Shown in pieces: positions 29,858 to 40,428 of a DNA stretch of 64,000 nucleotides (positions are counted from its first letter, which is position 1; the number at the start of each line of letters is the position of its first letter). Location of the stretch: contig NZ_JBHRYJ010000001.1 in the NCBI RefSeq assembly GCF_042648965.1, positions 868,001 through 932,000 on the forward strand, in the 5' to 3' direction. Below the pieces are notes generated by a model. The model searched no databases. It saw only the letters and a program-made list of their open reading frames with translations, and was not told where the DNA came from. A program made the translations under genes and the position numbers. This stretch comes from Ferrovibrio xuzhouensis. GTDB lineage: Bacteria; Pseudomonadota; Alphaproteobacteria; Ferrovibrionales; Ferrovibrionaceae.

Positions 29858-30413
29858 GGCCGTGATGGTGGTGATGGCCGTCGCCATGGTCGTGACTATG
29901 GTCATGCTCACCGCCCCCATGTTTGCTATCTCGGCCATAGCGCGAGCCGAGGCCATAGGGATGCGACGGGTCGTGGTTATGCTGGCCGTAGGCGCCGCCT
30001 TCCGGATCGAAGGGCGCATCGACCGCCTGCACGGCGGCCCCCAGCCCCTTCAGCATGGCGACGATGACATGGTCATCACGGATCAGGATGCGGTCGGCAT
30101 GGATTTCAGCCGGCAGATGGCGGTTGCCGAGATGCCACGCCAGCCGCGCCAGCAGCTCCGGCGTCGGCGCCCGCACCTCGACCAAAGGCTCCGGCGCGGC
30201 TTTCACTTCGATATAGCCGCCGCCCTCAAGCGCAAGGCCGTCGCCATGGCGCAGCACGGTGGCTTCGGCCAGATCGAGCAGGAAGGCGCCGCCGTCATCG
30301 GCAGTCAGCCGGATGCGCCGGCGGTGGCGGTCGTGATGGGCGAGCGTGACGGTCGCCCTGCCCTCGGCGGCCGGCCAGGCGCCGGCCGGAATGACGGATG
30401 TTGCTCTCAGCAT
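29841..30413 (-). CDS. ureE: urease accessory nickel chaperone UreE
   Basis: Nickel metallochaperone, 190 residues. The N-terminal peptide-binding domain and the metal-binding domain (HLGNRHLPAEIHADRILIRDDHV, in part) are present, and the last 40 residues are a His/Asp-rich nickel-storage tail (EHDHSHDHGDGHHHHHGHDH). The repeated CAT/CAC codons of that tail are the low-complexity DNA at about 29841-29910. Confidence 0.95.
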   Translation of the reverse strand: MLRATSVIPAGAWPAAEGRATVTLAHHDRHRRRIRLTADDGGAFLLDLAEATVLRHGDGLALEGGGYIEVKAAPEPLVEVRAPTPELLARLAWHLGNRHLPAEIHADRILIRDDHVIVAMLKGLGAAVQAVDAPFDPEGGAYGQHNHDPSHPYGLGSRYGRDSKHGGGEHDHSHDHGDGHHHHHGHDHDH

Positions 30414-30428
30414 ATTCCTATCCTATCC

Positions 30429-30516
30429 GTCATGCCCGGGCTTGTCCCGGCCATCCACGCGGCGGGATTCGTCCCGCCGATGGACGTGGATGCCCGGATC
30501 AAGTCCGGGCATGACG
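30429..30516. repeat. composite palindromic repeat between ureC and ureE
   Basis: Two inverted copies of the GTCATGCCCGGG element (30429-30459 and 30485-30516) flank a GGCGGGATT...CCCGCC hairpin. The right copy is identical over 32 bases to the right copy at 32748-32779. Noncoding; may act as a transcript-stabilising or attenuating hairpin inside the operon. Confidence 0.85.
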
Positions 30517-30551
30517 ACTGTGGTTTGCACCGCATCCGGCGGCCATATTGG

Positions 30552-32324
<1,773 letters not shown>

Positions 32325-32337
32325 CTCTCTCGCCTCC

Positions 32338-32646
32338 TTAGCGCAGGGTGCCCATGACTTCGGCACGGAAGCCGAAGACATTGCGCCGCCCGGCATAGGC
32401 GACCAGCGAGACCTCGCGGGTCTGGCCCGGCTCGAAGCGCACGGCGGTGCCGGCGGCGATATTCAGCCGCATGCCGCGCGCCTTGTCACGATCGAAGGAC
32501 AGCGCCGGGTTGGTCTCGAAGAAATGGTAATGGCTGCCGACCTGGATCGGCCGGTCGCCGGTATTGGCCACCGAAAGGGTGACGGTGGGCCGGCCGGCAT
32601 TCAGCTCGATCTCGCCGGGCGCGGTGATGATTTCGCCGGGAATCAT
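32338..32646 (-). CDS. ureB: urease beta subunit
   Basis: Structural subunit, 102 residues: MIPGEIITAPGEIELNAG, GSHYHFFETNPALSFDR and RNVFGFRAEVMG. The ATG at 32646 matches the family; the upstream open frame runs into the palindromic repeat. Its end is 13 bases from ureC. Confidence 0.96.
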   Translation of the reverse strand: MIPGEIITAPGEIELNAGRPTVTLSVANTGDRPIQVGSHYHFFETNPALSFDRDKARGMRLNIAAGTAVRFEPGQTREVSLVAYAGRRNVFGFRAEVMGTLR

Positions 32647-32669
32647 GCGGTGCCTACCTTTCCCACACG

Positions 32670-32779
32670 CGTCATGGCCGGGCTTGACCCGGCCATCCAC
32701 GAAATGATGGTGATGCCAGGCTTGGCCCGGCGGAAAGAACCCTCGCACGTGGATGCCCGGATCAAGTCCGGGCATGACG
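32670..32779. repeat. two palindromic repeats between ureA and ureB
   Basis: One GTCATGGCCGGG-type palindrome at 32670-32701 and a second at 32748-32779, facing each other about 46 bases apart. ureA and ureB, normally adjacent or fused, are here 166 bases apart because of this insertion. Confidence 0.85.
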
Positions 32780-32812
32780 GCTTTTTTGTGGTGTGGCGCC
32801 GTGACATGGCGC

Positions 32813-33115
32813 CTACCGGATCGGGTTGTGCACGGTCACCAGCTTGGTGCCGTCGGGGAAGGTCGCCTCGACCTGGATCTCGTGGATCATCTCGGCAATG
32901 CCATCCATCACCTGGGCGCGGGTCAGTACCGTGCCGCCGTCGCGCATCAGCTCGGCGACCGAGCGGCCGTCGCGGGCGCCCTCGACCACAAAGTCGGTGA
33001 TCAGCGCCACCGCTTCGGGGTGATTGAGCTTCACCCCGCGCTCGAGCCGGCGGCGCGCCACATTGGCGGCCATCGCCACCAGAAGTTTGTCCTTTTCGCG
33101 GGGCGTGAGATTCAT
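32813..33115 (-). CDS. ureA: urease gamma subunit
   Basis: Structural subunit, 100 residues: NLTPREKDKLLVAMAANVARRRL, LNHPEAVALITDFVVEGARDG and EATFPDGTKLVTVHNPI, all hallmark urease-gamma blocks (quoted in outline). Follows urtE by 39 bases. Confidence 0.97.
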   Translation of the reverse strand: MNLTPREKDKLLVAMAANVARRRLERGVKLNHPEAVALITDFVVEGARDGRSVAELMRDGGTVLTRAQVMDGIAEMIHEIQVEATFPDGTKLVTVHNPIR

Positions 33116-33154
33116 GCCGCCGGCCTCCCCGAAGCTGGAATCCGAAGTCCGAAA

Positions 33155-33850
33155 TCAGACGGTAAGATACCTGCGGACCTCGTCGTCTTCCAGTCTGGAA
33201 GCGTCACCGGCGACGACAACCTCGCCGCGCTGGAGCAGGATGAAGCGGTCGGCGAGTTCCCGGGCGAACTCGAAATACTGTTCGACCAGCACGATCGCCA
33301 TGGTGCCGCGGTTAGCGAGATCCCGGATGACCCGGCCGATATCCTTGATGATGGAGGGCTGGATGCCCTCGGTCGGTTCGTCCAGCAGCAGCAGCCGGGG
33401 ACGCGTGACCAAGGCCCGCGCGATCGCCAGCTGCTGCTGCTGTCCCCCCGAAAGATCGCCTCCCCGGCGATTCCGCATTTCGTGCAGCACAGGAAACAGA
33501 CCAAACACGTCTTCGTCAATCTTCTTCTGGCCGCGCGGCAGCGGCGCCATGCCGGTTTCCAGGTTTTCCATCACCGTCAGGCGGGGAAAAATCTCGCGGC
33601 CCTGGGGCACCAGGGCGATGCCGTGGCGGGCGCGCTCGTGCGGCTTCATGGCGGTGATGTCATGGCCTTCCCAGCGCACCGTGCCGCTGCGCACCCCCTG
33701 CAGGCCGACCAGGGCCCGCATCAGCGAGGTCTTGCCGACGCCGTTGCGGCCGAGCACGCAGGTGATCTTGCCGGCCTCGGCGGTCAGGCTGACATCGCGC
33801 AGCGCGTGGCTGGCGCCATAATAGAGATTGATACCTTCGACGTTCAGCAT
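33155..33850 (-). CDS. urtE: urea ABC transporter ATPase UrtE
   Basis: A 231-residue LivF-type ATPase of the urea importer. Walker A GRNGVGKTSLMRAL, signature LSGGQQQQLAIARAL, Walker B LLLLDEPTEGIQPS. Urea specificity is inferred from the operon (urtABCDE-ureABC). Starts 17 bases after urtD. Confidence 0.95.
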   Translation of the reverse strand: MLNVEGINLYYGASHALRDVSLTAEAGKITCVLGRNGVGKTSLMRALVGLQGVRSGTVRWEGHDITAMKPHERARHGIALVPQGREIFPRLTVMENLETGMAPLPRGQKKIDEDVFGLFPVLHEMRNRRGGDLSGGQQQQLAIARALVTRPRLLLLDEPTEGIQPSIIKDIGRVIRDLANRGTMAIVLVEQYFEFARELADRFILLQRGEVVVAGDASRLEDDEVRRYLTV

Positions 33851-33867
33851 GTCAGCGCGCCCCCACT

Positions 33868-34707
33868 CTAGCGGCCAAGATAGACTTCGATGACCCGGGG
33901 GTCGTTCTGCACCGCCTCGACGCTGCCCTCGGCCAGCACGCTGCCTTCATGCAGCACGGTGACCCGGGCGCCGAGATCGCGGACGAATTCCATGTCGTGT
34001 TCGACCACCACCAGGGTGCGCTCGCCCTTCAGGGTCAGGATCAGCTCGGCGGTCTGCCTGGTCTCGGCATCGGTCATGCCGGCGACCGGTTCGTCCAGCA
34101 GGATCAGCTGGGTGTCCTGCACCAGCAGCATACCGATCTCGAGCCACTGCTTCTGGCCGTGGCTGAGCGCGCCGGCCAGCTCGCCGACGCGGCCGCCAAG
34201 GCCGACGGTATCAAGGGCCCAGCCGATGCGGTCGAGCGACTCGGAATCGAGTTTCGCCATCAGGGTGCGCCAGGGCCCGCGCGGCGCCTTCATGGCCAGT
34301 TCGAAATTCTCGAAGACGGAAAGATTCTCGAAAACGGTGGGCTTCTGGAACTTGCGGCCGATGCCGAGGTTGGCGATCTCGGTCTCGTCCAGCTTGGTCA
34401 GGTCGATGCGGCCGGCGAACATCACCTCGCCCTCGTCGGGCCGGGTCTTGCCGGTGACGATGTCCATCATCGTGGTCTTGCCGGCACCATTCGGACCGAT
34501 GATGGTGCGCAGCTCGCCGGGCGCCACCATCAGCGACAGATTGTTGATCGCGCGGAAGCCGTCGAAGCTGACCGAGACGCCGGACAGGTAGAGTTGGGTG
34601 TCGGAGACCCGCGGCCGGTCGATCACCTCGGGCGCCAGGCCGGCGGCGCTTTCGTGCGCGTGTGCCGGCGGAACCAGCGGGCTCGGGGCAATCGGTGCTG
34701 CGTGCAT
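33868..34707 (-). CDS. urtD: urea ABC transporter ATPase UrtD
   Basis: A 279-residue LivG-type ATPase. Walker A GPNGAGKTTMMDIVTG, the UrtD-typical signature LSHGQKQWLEIGMLL and Walker B LILLDEPVAGMTD. The first 35 residues are a Pro/Ala-rich extension; a later start is possible but no better ATG is evident. Confidence 0.95.
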   Translation of the reverse strand: MHAAPIAPSPLVPPAHAHESAAGLAPEVIDRPRVSDTQLYLSGVSVSFDGFRAINNLSLMVAPGELRTIIGPNGAGKTTMMDIVTGKTRPDEGEVMFAGRIDLTKLDETEIANLGIGRKFQKPTVFENLSVFENFELAMKAPRGPWRTLMAKLDSESLDRIGWALDTVGLGGRVGELAGALSHGQKQWLEIGMLLVQDTQLILLDEPVAGMTDAETRQTAELILTLKGERTLVVVEHDMEFVRDLGARVTVLHEGSVLAEGSVEAVQNDPRVIEVYLGR

Positions 34708-34728
34708 GGTCGCGCTCGCCTCCCTGTT

Positions 34729-35880
34729 CTATTCGCCACTGCCGGGCTGGGCGGCATAGCTGCGCCGTTCGGCCCGCCAGGCCTTCCACTGGCCGATCAG
34801 CCCGACCACGCCCTTGGGGAACAGCAGGGTGCAGGCGACAAACAGCGCACCCAGCACGAACAGCCACAGTTCCGGCGCGGCGCCGGTCAGCCAGGTCTTC
34901 ACCAGGTTGATCAGCACGCCGCCGAGAATGGCGCCATACAGCGTGCCGCGGCCGCCGACCGCGACCCAGATGGCGATCTCGATGGAATTGGCCGGCGAGA
35001 ATTCCGATGGATTGATGATGCCGACCTGCGGCACATAGAGCGCGCCGGCGATCCCGGCGAGGATGGCCGAGAGGACGAAGGCAAACAGCTTCACCGCAGT
35101 CGGCGAATAGCCGAAGAAGCGCACCCGGCTTTCGGCGTCGCGTACCGCCTTGAGCACGCGGCCGAGCTTGGAGCCGGTGATCCAGCGGCACAGCAGGAAG
35201 CAGCCGCCCAGCATCGCCACCGAGATCACGTAAAGCCCGATGCGGGTACCGGATGCCTGGATCGGGAAACCGAGGATGTCCTTGAAATCGGTCAGGCCGT
35301 TATTGCCGCCGAAGCCCATGTCGTTGCGGAAAAAGGCCAGCAGCAGGGCGAAGGTCATCGCCTGGGTGACGATCGAAATGTAGACGCCGGTGACGCGGCT
35401 GCGGAAGGCGAACCAGCCGAGCACCAGCGCCAGCAGGCCCGGCGCCACCACCACCATCAGCAGGGCGAAGGGGAAATGCTCGAAGCCGTACCAGTACCAG
35501 GGCAGCTCCTTCCAGTTCAGGAACACCATGAAATCGGGCAGGTCGGCATTGCCGTAGACGCCGCGCGTGCCGATCTGGCGCATCAGGTACATGCCCATGG
35601 CATAACCGCCGAGCGCGAAGAAAGCACCATGGCCGAGGCTGAGGATGCCGGCATAGCCCCAGACGAGATCAAGCGCGAGCGCGAGGATCGCGTAGCAGGC
35701 GTATTTGCCGAGCAGCGGGATCAGGTAATCAGGCACCTGCGCCGCCGAACCGGTGGCCGGCAGCAGGTTGAGCAACGGCACCAGCACGATCAGCACGAAG
35801 CCGACGCCCAGGAAAGCCGCCCAGCCGCGCAACGGCAGCAGCGGCGCCGGCTTCGCGCAGGCCGCGAGTTCCTCACGCAT
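34729..35880 (-). CDS. urtC: urea ABC transporter permease UrtC
   Basis: A 383-residue LivM-type inner-membrane permease with about ten hydrophobic segments and the family motif LDLVWGYAGILSLGHGAFFALGGY (in part). Overlaps the end of urtB by 8 bases. Confidence 0.95.
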   Translation of the reverse strand: MREELAACAKPAPLLPLRGWAAFLGVGFVLIVLVPLLNLLPATGSAAQVPDYLIPLLGKYACYAILALALDLVWGYAGILSLGHGAFFALGGYAMGMYLMRQIGTRGVYGNADLPDFMVFLNWKELPWYWYGFEHFPFALLMVVVAPGLLALVLGWFAFRSRVTGVYISIVTQAMTFALLLAFFRNDMGFGGNNGLTDFKDILGFPIQASGTRIGLYVISVAMLGGCFLLCRWITGSKLGRVLKAVRDAESRVRFFGYSPTAVKLFAFVLSAILAGIAGALYVPQVGIINPSEFSPANSIEIAIWVAVGGRGTLYGAILGGVLINLVKTWLTGAAPELWLFVLGALFVACTLLFPKGVVGLIGQWKAWRAERRSYAAQPGSGE

Positions 35881-37840
35881 CGGCCGACCTCCCCTTGGCT
35901 GCGAACAGGCCGCGTGGCCGTTTCTGGATGAACAGGATGATGAAGACCAGCACGACCACCTTGCCGAGCACCGCGCCGGCAACCGGCTCGAGGAGCTTGT
36001 TGACCACGCCGAGCGTCAATGCGCCGACCAGCGTGCCCATCAGGTTGCCGACGCCGCCGAACACCACCACGAGGAAGCTGTCGACGATGTAGAGCTGGCC
36101 AAGATTGGGCGAGACGTTGCCGATCTGGCTGAGCGCCACGCCGGCCATGCCGGCGATGCCGGAGCCAAGCGCGAAGGTCATGGCATCGACCCGCGCGGTC
36201 GGAATACCCATCACCGAGGCCATCGGCCGGTTCTGGGTCACCGCGCGCATATGCAGGCCGAAGCTGGTCTTGCGCAGGATCAACGTGATCAGGCCGAGCA
36301 CGATGAAGCAGAAGATGATGATGTAGATGCGGTTCCAGGTCACCGCGAAACCGCCGGTCAGTTCGACGGCGCCGGTCATCCAGCCGGGATTGGCGACTTC
36401 CTTGTTCGGCGCACCGAAGATCATGCGCACGGTCTGCTGCAGCGCCAGGCTGATGCCCCAGGTCGCCAGCATGGTCTCGAGCGGACGGCCGTAGAGGAAG
36501 CGGATCACGCCGCGCTCGATGATCACGCCGATGCAGCCGGCCACCAGGAAGGCGACCGGCAGCGCCACGATCAGATAGGCGCCAAGCCAAGCCGGCGGCA
36601 GGAAGGAGCGGAAGAATTCCTGCGTCACATAGGCCGAATAGGCGCCCAGCATGATCATCTCGCCATGCGCCATGTTGATGATGCCCATCACGCCGAAGGT
36701 GATGGCGAGGCCGACCGCTGCCAGCAGCAGCACCGAGCCGAGACTGATGCCCTGCACCAGGTTTTCGGCGTAGCCAAGCAGCTTGATCTTGGTCTGCATG
36801 CTGTCGAAGGCTTTGGTGATCGCCGCCTTGACGTCGGCATCCTGCTCCTGGCCGAGCCGCGCCTGCAGCAGCGACCGCACCCGCAGGTCGGTGGAGCCGG
36901 ACAGCACGCCGACCGCCAGCAGGCGCCTGGCCTTGTCCGGGTCGGTGACATCGGCTGCCGCCAGCGCTAGCGCCATGGTCTGCTTCACGCTGCGGTCGGT
37001 TTCCTTGTCCCAGGCCTTGCGCAGCAGCGCCACGGCGTCGGGCGTAATGCCATCAAGCAGTGCATTGGCGGCGCGGCGGCGCTGGCTGGCCTCATCGCTC
37101 AGCAGACCGAGGCGGCCGACCGATTCGCGCAGCGTGTTGCGCAGGTTGTTGTTGACGAAGACGACATCGAGGTCGCCCGGCGCCACGATGCCGGCCGGCT
37201 CCAGCGTGGTGGCCAGCGTCAGGCGCACGTCATTGCCGCTGGCATCGCCGATCACCAGCGCGCCATCGGCCTTGCGGATGAACAGGCGGCCGTCGGCCAG
37301 CGCGCGGAAGACCGGGATGGCACGGGGATCGGCGAGCGTGGTCAGGCGCTCGATCGCCCTGGCCTTGGCCTCGAAGTCGTCGGCCTTCAGGGCGTTCACG
37401 CCGGTGGCGAAGTCGAACGGGCCGGCATCGGTGGCGGCGGTATCGGTGCCGCTGGCGCCGAGCAGCGCCTTGCTTTCGGCATCGAGCGCGATGGGTTTCA
37501 GTTCGTCGGGGGCGGCCATCGCCTCGACATCGCCGGTCAGCGCGTTGGTGACGACATACTGGTCGCCATCCTTCTCGCCGATCACCACGGCATTATCCTC
37601 GAGACGGACGAACAGCGCGCCCCTGGCCAGCGCGGCCGCGGCGGCCTTGGCCTTCTCGTCCTGGCTGGCGGCCAGCGTTTTGATGGCAGGCTTCGGGTCA
37701 TCGTAGGTCAGGCCGGTGAGCAGGTCTTCGAGCGACTCATCGGCGCCCAAGGCGCCGTGGGCGGTCAGCGGCACGGCCAGCAGGGTGGCCAGCAGGAAAA
37801 TTCTCAGGACGCGTTTCATGGAGACCGAGACGACGGACAC
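35873..37840 (-). CDS. urtB: urea ABC transporter permease UrtB
   Basis: A 655-residue LivH-type permease with the long N-terminal domain peculiar to UrtB. A signal peptide (VLRIFLLATLLAVPLTAHGA) is followed by about 330 residues of repeated beta/helix units (LTTLADPRAIPVFRALADGRLFIRKADGALVIGD appears twice in variant form), then the membrane part from LVQGISLGSVLLLAAVGLAI, with GIINMAHGEMIMLGAYSAY. GTG at 37840 is chosen because AGGAG (37849-37853) lies 8 bases upstream, whereas the ATG at 37819 has none. Confidence 0.93.
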   Translation of the reverse strand: MSVVSVSMKRVLRIFLLATLLAVPLTAHGALGADESLEDLLTGLTYDDPKPAIKTLAASQDEKAKAAAAALARGALFVRLEDNAVVIGEKDGDQYVVTNALTGDVEAMAAPDELKPIALDAESKALLGASGTDTAATDAGPFDFATGVNALKADDFEAKARAIERLTTLADPRAIPVFRALADGRLFIRKADGALVIGDASGNDVRLTLATTLEPAGIVAPGDLDVVFVNNNLRNTLRESVGRLGLLSDEASQRRRAANALLDGITPDAVALLRKAWDKETDRSVKQTMALALAAADVTDPDKARRLLAVGVLSGSTDLRVRSLLQARLGQEQDADVKAAITKAFDSMQTKIKLLGYAENLVQGISLGSVLLLAAVGLAITFGVMGIINMAHGEMIMLGAYSAYVTQEFFRSFLPPAWLGAYLIVALPVAFLVAGCIGVIIERGVIRFLYGRPLETMLATWGISLALQQTVRMIFGAPNKEVANPGWMTGAVELTGGFAVTWNRIYIIIFCFIVLGLITLILRKTSFGLHMRAVTQNRPMASVMGIPTARVDAMTFALGSGIAGMAGVALSQIGNVSPNLGQLYIVDSFLVVVFGGVGNLMGTLVGALTLGVVNKLLEPVAGAVLGKVVVLVFIILFIQKRPRGLFAAKGRSADA

Positions 37841-37906
37841 GGCGTTTACTCCTACTCCCGGATGCGCTGTTGTCTGGATTGCCGCGCTTTGTGCCGGTGG
37901 TCCGCA

Positions 37907-37951
37907 CCCCTTCCCCGCGCCGCATTGCGGACAACACGGCGGAGGAAGGGG
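37907..37951 (-). terminator. possible attenuator hairpin between urtA and urtB
   Basis: CCCCTTCC (37907-37914) can pair with GGAAGGGG (37944-37951) in the 143-base gap after urtA, with a smaller CGCCG/CGGCG stem inside. No T tract follows, so it may stabilise the urtA message rather than stop transcription; a binding-protein gene is often over-expressed this way. Confidence 0.35.
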
Positions 37952-37983
37952 GCGGGTTCCATCATGGGACGGTTACGCCGGTC

Positions 37984-39279
37984 TTACTGGTAAGAAGCGT
38001 ATTTCGGCTTCTGGCAGTTGCCGCAGACCCAGGGGAAGGTCCAGTCCGCGGTCAGCTTGGCGCTTTCCGGGATGTACTTCGACCAAGCATCGGCCTTGAT
38101 CGGACCCTTGGTCTTCCAGACGATGTTGAACTGACCGTCCGGGCGGATTTCGCCGATGTAGACCGGCTTCGACAGGTGATGGTTGGTGTTCATCACGGCC
38201 GTGAAGCCCGACGGCGCCTTGACCTTCTGGCCATACATGGCCTGGCGGACGGCGTCGACGTTGGTGGTGCCGGCCTGCAGGACGGCCTGGGTCCACATCT
38301 TGAAGCCGATGTAGGTGGCTTCCATCGGATCGTTGGTCACGCGCTTCGGGTTCTTGATGTAGGCGTGCCACTGCTTGATGAAGGCGTCGTTGACCGGGTT
38401 CTTGACCGACTCGAAGTAGTTCCAGGCCGCCAGATGGCCGACCAGGTTCTTGGTGTCGATACCGGCCAGTTCTTCCTCGCCGACCGAGAAGGCGACCACC
38501 GGGATATCGGAGGCCTTGATGCCCTGGTTGGCCAGTTCCTTGTAGAACGGCACGTTGGCGTCGCCGTTGATGGTTGAGACCACGGCGGTCTTCTTGCCAG
38601 CCGAGGCGAACTTCTTGATATCCGCCACGATGGTCTGCCAGTCGGACTGACCGAACGGCGTGTAGTTGATCATGATGTCCTCGGGCTTGACGCCCTTGGA
38701 CTTCAGGAAGGCTTCGAGGATCTTGTTGGTGGTGCGCGGATAGACGTAGTCGGTACCGGCCAGCACCCAGCGCTTGACGTCGCCGCCTTCCTTGCTCATC
38801 AGGTATTCGACGGCCGGGATCGCCTGCTGGTTCGGCGCGGCGCCGGTGTAGAACACGTTGTTCGAGCTTTCCTCGCCCTCATACTGGACGGGGTAGAACA
38901 GCAGGCTGTTCAGCTCTTCGAAAACCGGCAGCACCGACTTGCGCGAGACCGAGGTCCAGCAGCCGAACACCACCGAAACCTTGTCCTTGGAGATCAGTTC
39001 GCGCGCCTTTTCGGCGAATAGCGGCCAGTTGGAGGCCGGATCGACCACGACGGGTTCGACCTTCTTGCCGAGCAGACCGCCCTTCTTGTTGAGATCGTCG
39101 ACCATCATCAGGACGGTGTCCTTCAGGGTGGTCTCCGAGATGGCCATGGTGCCCGACAGCGAATGCAGCACGCCCACCTTGATGGTGTCCTGCGCGCGGG
39201 CCCCCTGCGGGGCCGCGACGGCGGCCAGGCCGGCGGCGACCGTACCCATCACGGCCAGCGTCCGAACAAACTTGATCAT
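37984..39279 (-). CDS. urtA: urea ABC transporter substrate-binding protein UrtA
   Basis: Periplasmic urea-binding protein, 431 residues, with a signal peptide 1-29 (cleavage after ARA). Mature part: IKVGVLHSLSGTMAISET, VVFGCWTSVSRKSVLPVFEE, YPVQYEGEESSNNVFYTGAAPNQ and FGQSDWQTIVADIKKF, hallmark UrtA/FmdD blocks. The C-terminus has a CGNC pair. GGAGAGG precedes the ATG at 39279. It follows a sigma-54 promoter and starts the transport and urease operon. Confidence 0.97.
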   Translation of the reverse strand: MIKFVRTLAVMGTVAAGLAAVAAPQGARAQDTIKVGVLHSLSGTMAISETTLKDTVLMMVDDLNKKGGLLGKKVEPVVVDPASNWPLFAEKARELISKDKVSVVFGCWTSVSRKSVLPVFEELNSLLFYPVQYEGEESSNNVFYTGAAPNQQAIPAVEYLMSKEGGDVKRWVLAGTDYVYPRTTNKILEAFLKSKGVKPEDIMINYTPFGQSDWQTIVADIKKFASAGKKTAVVSTINGDANVPFYKELANQGIKASDIPVVAFSVGEEELAGIDTKNLVGHLAAWNYFESVKNPVNDAFIKQWHAYIKNPKRVTNDPMEATYIGFKMWTQAVLQAGTTNVDAVRQAMYGQKVKAPSGFTAVMNTNHHLSKPVYIGEIRPDGQFNIVWKTKGPIKADAWSKYIPESAKLTADWTFPWVCGNCQKPKYASYQ

Positions 39280-39574
39280 AGTTTTCCTCTCCTGCGTCAC
39301 TTGGCGGCCCCCCCATGGGCTCAGCCAGATGACAGAGGAGTGGCAAGGACCATGCCAAGCCGCCCCGGGCGGTACCGAATATGGAACGCCGTCCGCTAAT
39401 CCGCTGATTCCGGGCAGGGAAAAGCGAACCCGTCCTTCGCAACTGCACAATAACCCGCGCGATTCTTGTGTATGGAAGAGAGCTACCGGAGCGGGATTTT
39501 GCTTATAATTTTGTCAATTTTGATAAAAAAACAGGCAATGCACAGTTTTTGAACAGCTTAGTGCGGCAGATCGG
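39280..39574. other. 295-base gap between ureD and urtA
   Basis: Holds the sigma-54 promoter and, further upstream on the minus strand, a markedly AT-rich stretch at about 39495-39550 (TTATAATTTTG, TTTTGATAAAAAAAC). Such a bend-prone segment behind a sigma-54 promoter fits an enhancer or IHF region, but I see no exact IHF or NtrC consensus. Confidence 0.45.
39343..39358 (-). promoter_or_regulatory. sigma-54 promoter of urtABCDE-ureABCEFG
   Basis: On the minus strand TTGGCATGGTCCTTGC matches TGGCAYG-N4-TTGC almost perfectly. The expected start is about 50 bases before urtA. This implies nitrogen control through NtrC/RpoN, fitting a urea locus. No clear paired NtrC site was found upstream. Confidence 0.8.
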
Positions 39575-40420
39575 TTACAGGTGCCAGAGCCGGGGCATAC
39601 GGTCCGGGCGTCCCAGTCCGGCGCGCAGCAGGGCCCAGAGCCGGCCAAAGTGCCGCCGCAGCCGGGCCGCATCGCCATCCAGCAGGCGGACCAGCAGCAG
39701 GTCGCCGATCACGGTGGCGCCCGCCCCCGTCATGGCCTCCTCCGTCATCATCGCGCGCAGCCGGTCGCGCAGCACCGCGGGGTCCGGCGCAACCGACAGG
39801 ATAACGCCCTGAGCGACGGCGCCGGCGAAACCGGCCGGATGCGCCAGCCGCGCGGCGATCTCGCCGTCGAGCCGCAATGCATCGGCCCACAGCAGATGGC
39901 CGTCGCGGCGCAGCTCCCAGCGATCGGCCAGCAGGCCATGGCCGAAGCGCTCGCCGCGGGCGATGCGACCGAACACGGTGATGTCGCCAGCCAGCAGCCG
40001 CGCATCCGCACCATTCAGGTCGATACGGATGCGGCGGCGCAGCCGGGCGCCGTCGAACAGGATCATCTCCTGCGGCAGCCATTCGAGCCGCGCCGCATTG
40101 CCGACCGTCAGCCGCAGGTCGATGGCGGCGGCTTCGTCGGTTTCGGCCCGGTAGATCTTCTCGGCGGCCTGCGGCGTGCACAGCACGTCGCTGCCGGCGC
40201 CTGCCGTGACGGCGAGATCAAGCCGGTCGCCGCCGGTCAGCCCGCCGGAGGTGGTGATCAGGATCGCCGTGGTGGGCTCGCCGGGATCGGGCGCCGGCAG
40301 CAGGGCGCGGCAAGGGTCATGCTGGAACAGGTCGGCCAGCCGGCTGGGGCCGCCGGCCGCGACCGGAGCGGCAAAACCGAGCGCGAGCCGGCCCTGGGCG
40401 CGCTGCAGCCGCTGGGTCAT
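39575..40420 (-). CDS. ureD: urease accessory protein UreD
   Basis: Scaffold of the nickel-insertion complex, 281 residues. Blocks seen: GGPSRLADLFQHDPCRALLP, ITTSGGLTGGDRLDLAV, AAEKIYRA, LEWLPQEMILFDGARL, FGRIARGERFGHG and the ending RMPRLWHL. In most relatives ureD lies directly before ureA; here it precedes urtA and starts 8 bases after an RmlC-like gene, so part of its expression may come from upstream. Confidence 0.94.
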   Translation of the reverse strand: MTQRLQRAQGRLALGFAAPVAAGGPSRLADLFQHDPCRALLPAPDPGEPTTAILITTSGGLTGGDRLDLAVTAGAGSDVLCTPQAAEKIYRAETDEAAAIDLRLTVGNAARLEWLPQEMILFDGARLRRRIRIDLNGADARLLAGDITVFGRIARGERFGHGLLADRWELRRDGHLLWADALRLDGEIAARLAHPAGFAGAVAQGVILSVAPDPAVLRDRLRAMMTEEAMTGAGATVIGDLLLVRLLDGDAARLRRHFGRLWALLRAGLGRPDRMPRLWHL

Positions 40421-40428
40421 CGCCGCGG

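Noticed and set aside
29841..29910. Short tandem CAT/CAC-like repeats that look like a microsatellite or CRISPR-like repeat
   Set aside because: They are the His-rich tail codons of ureE.
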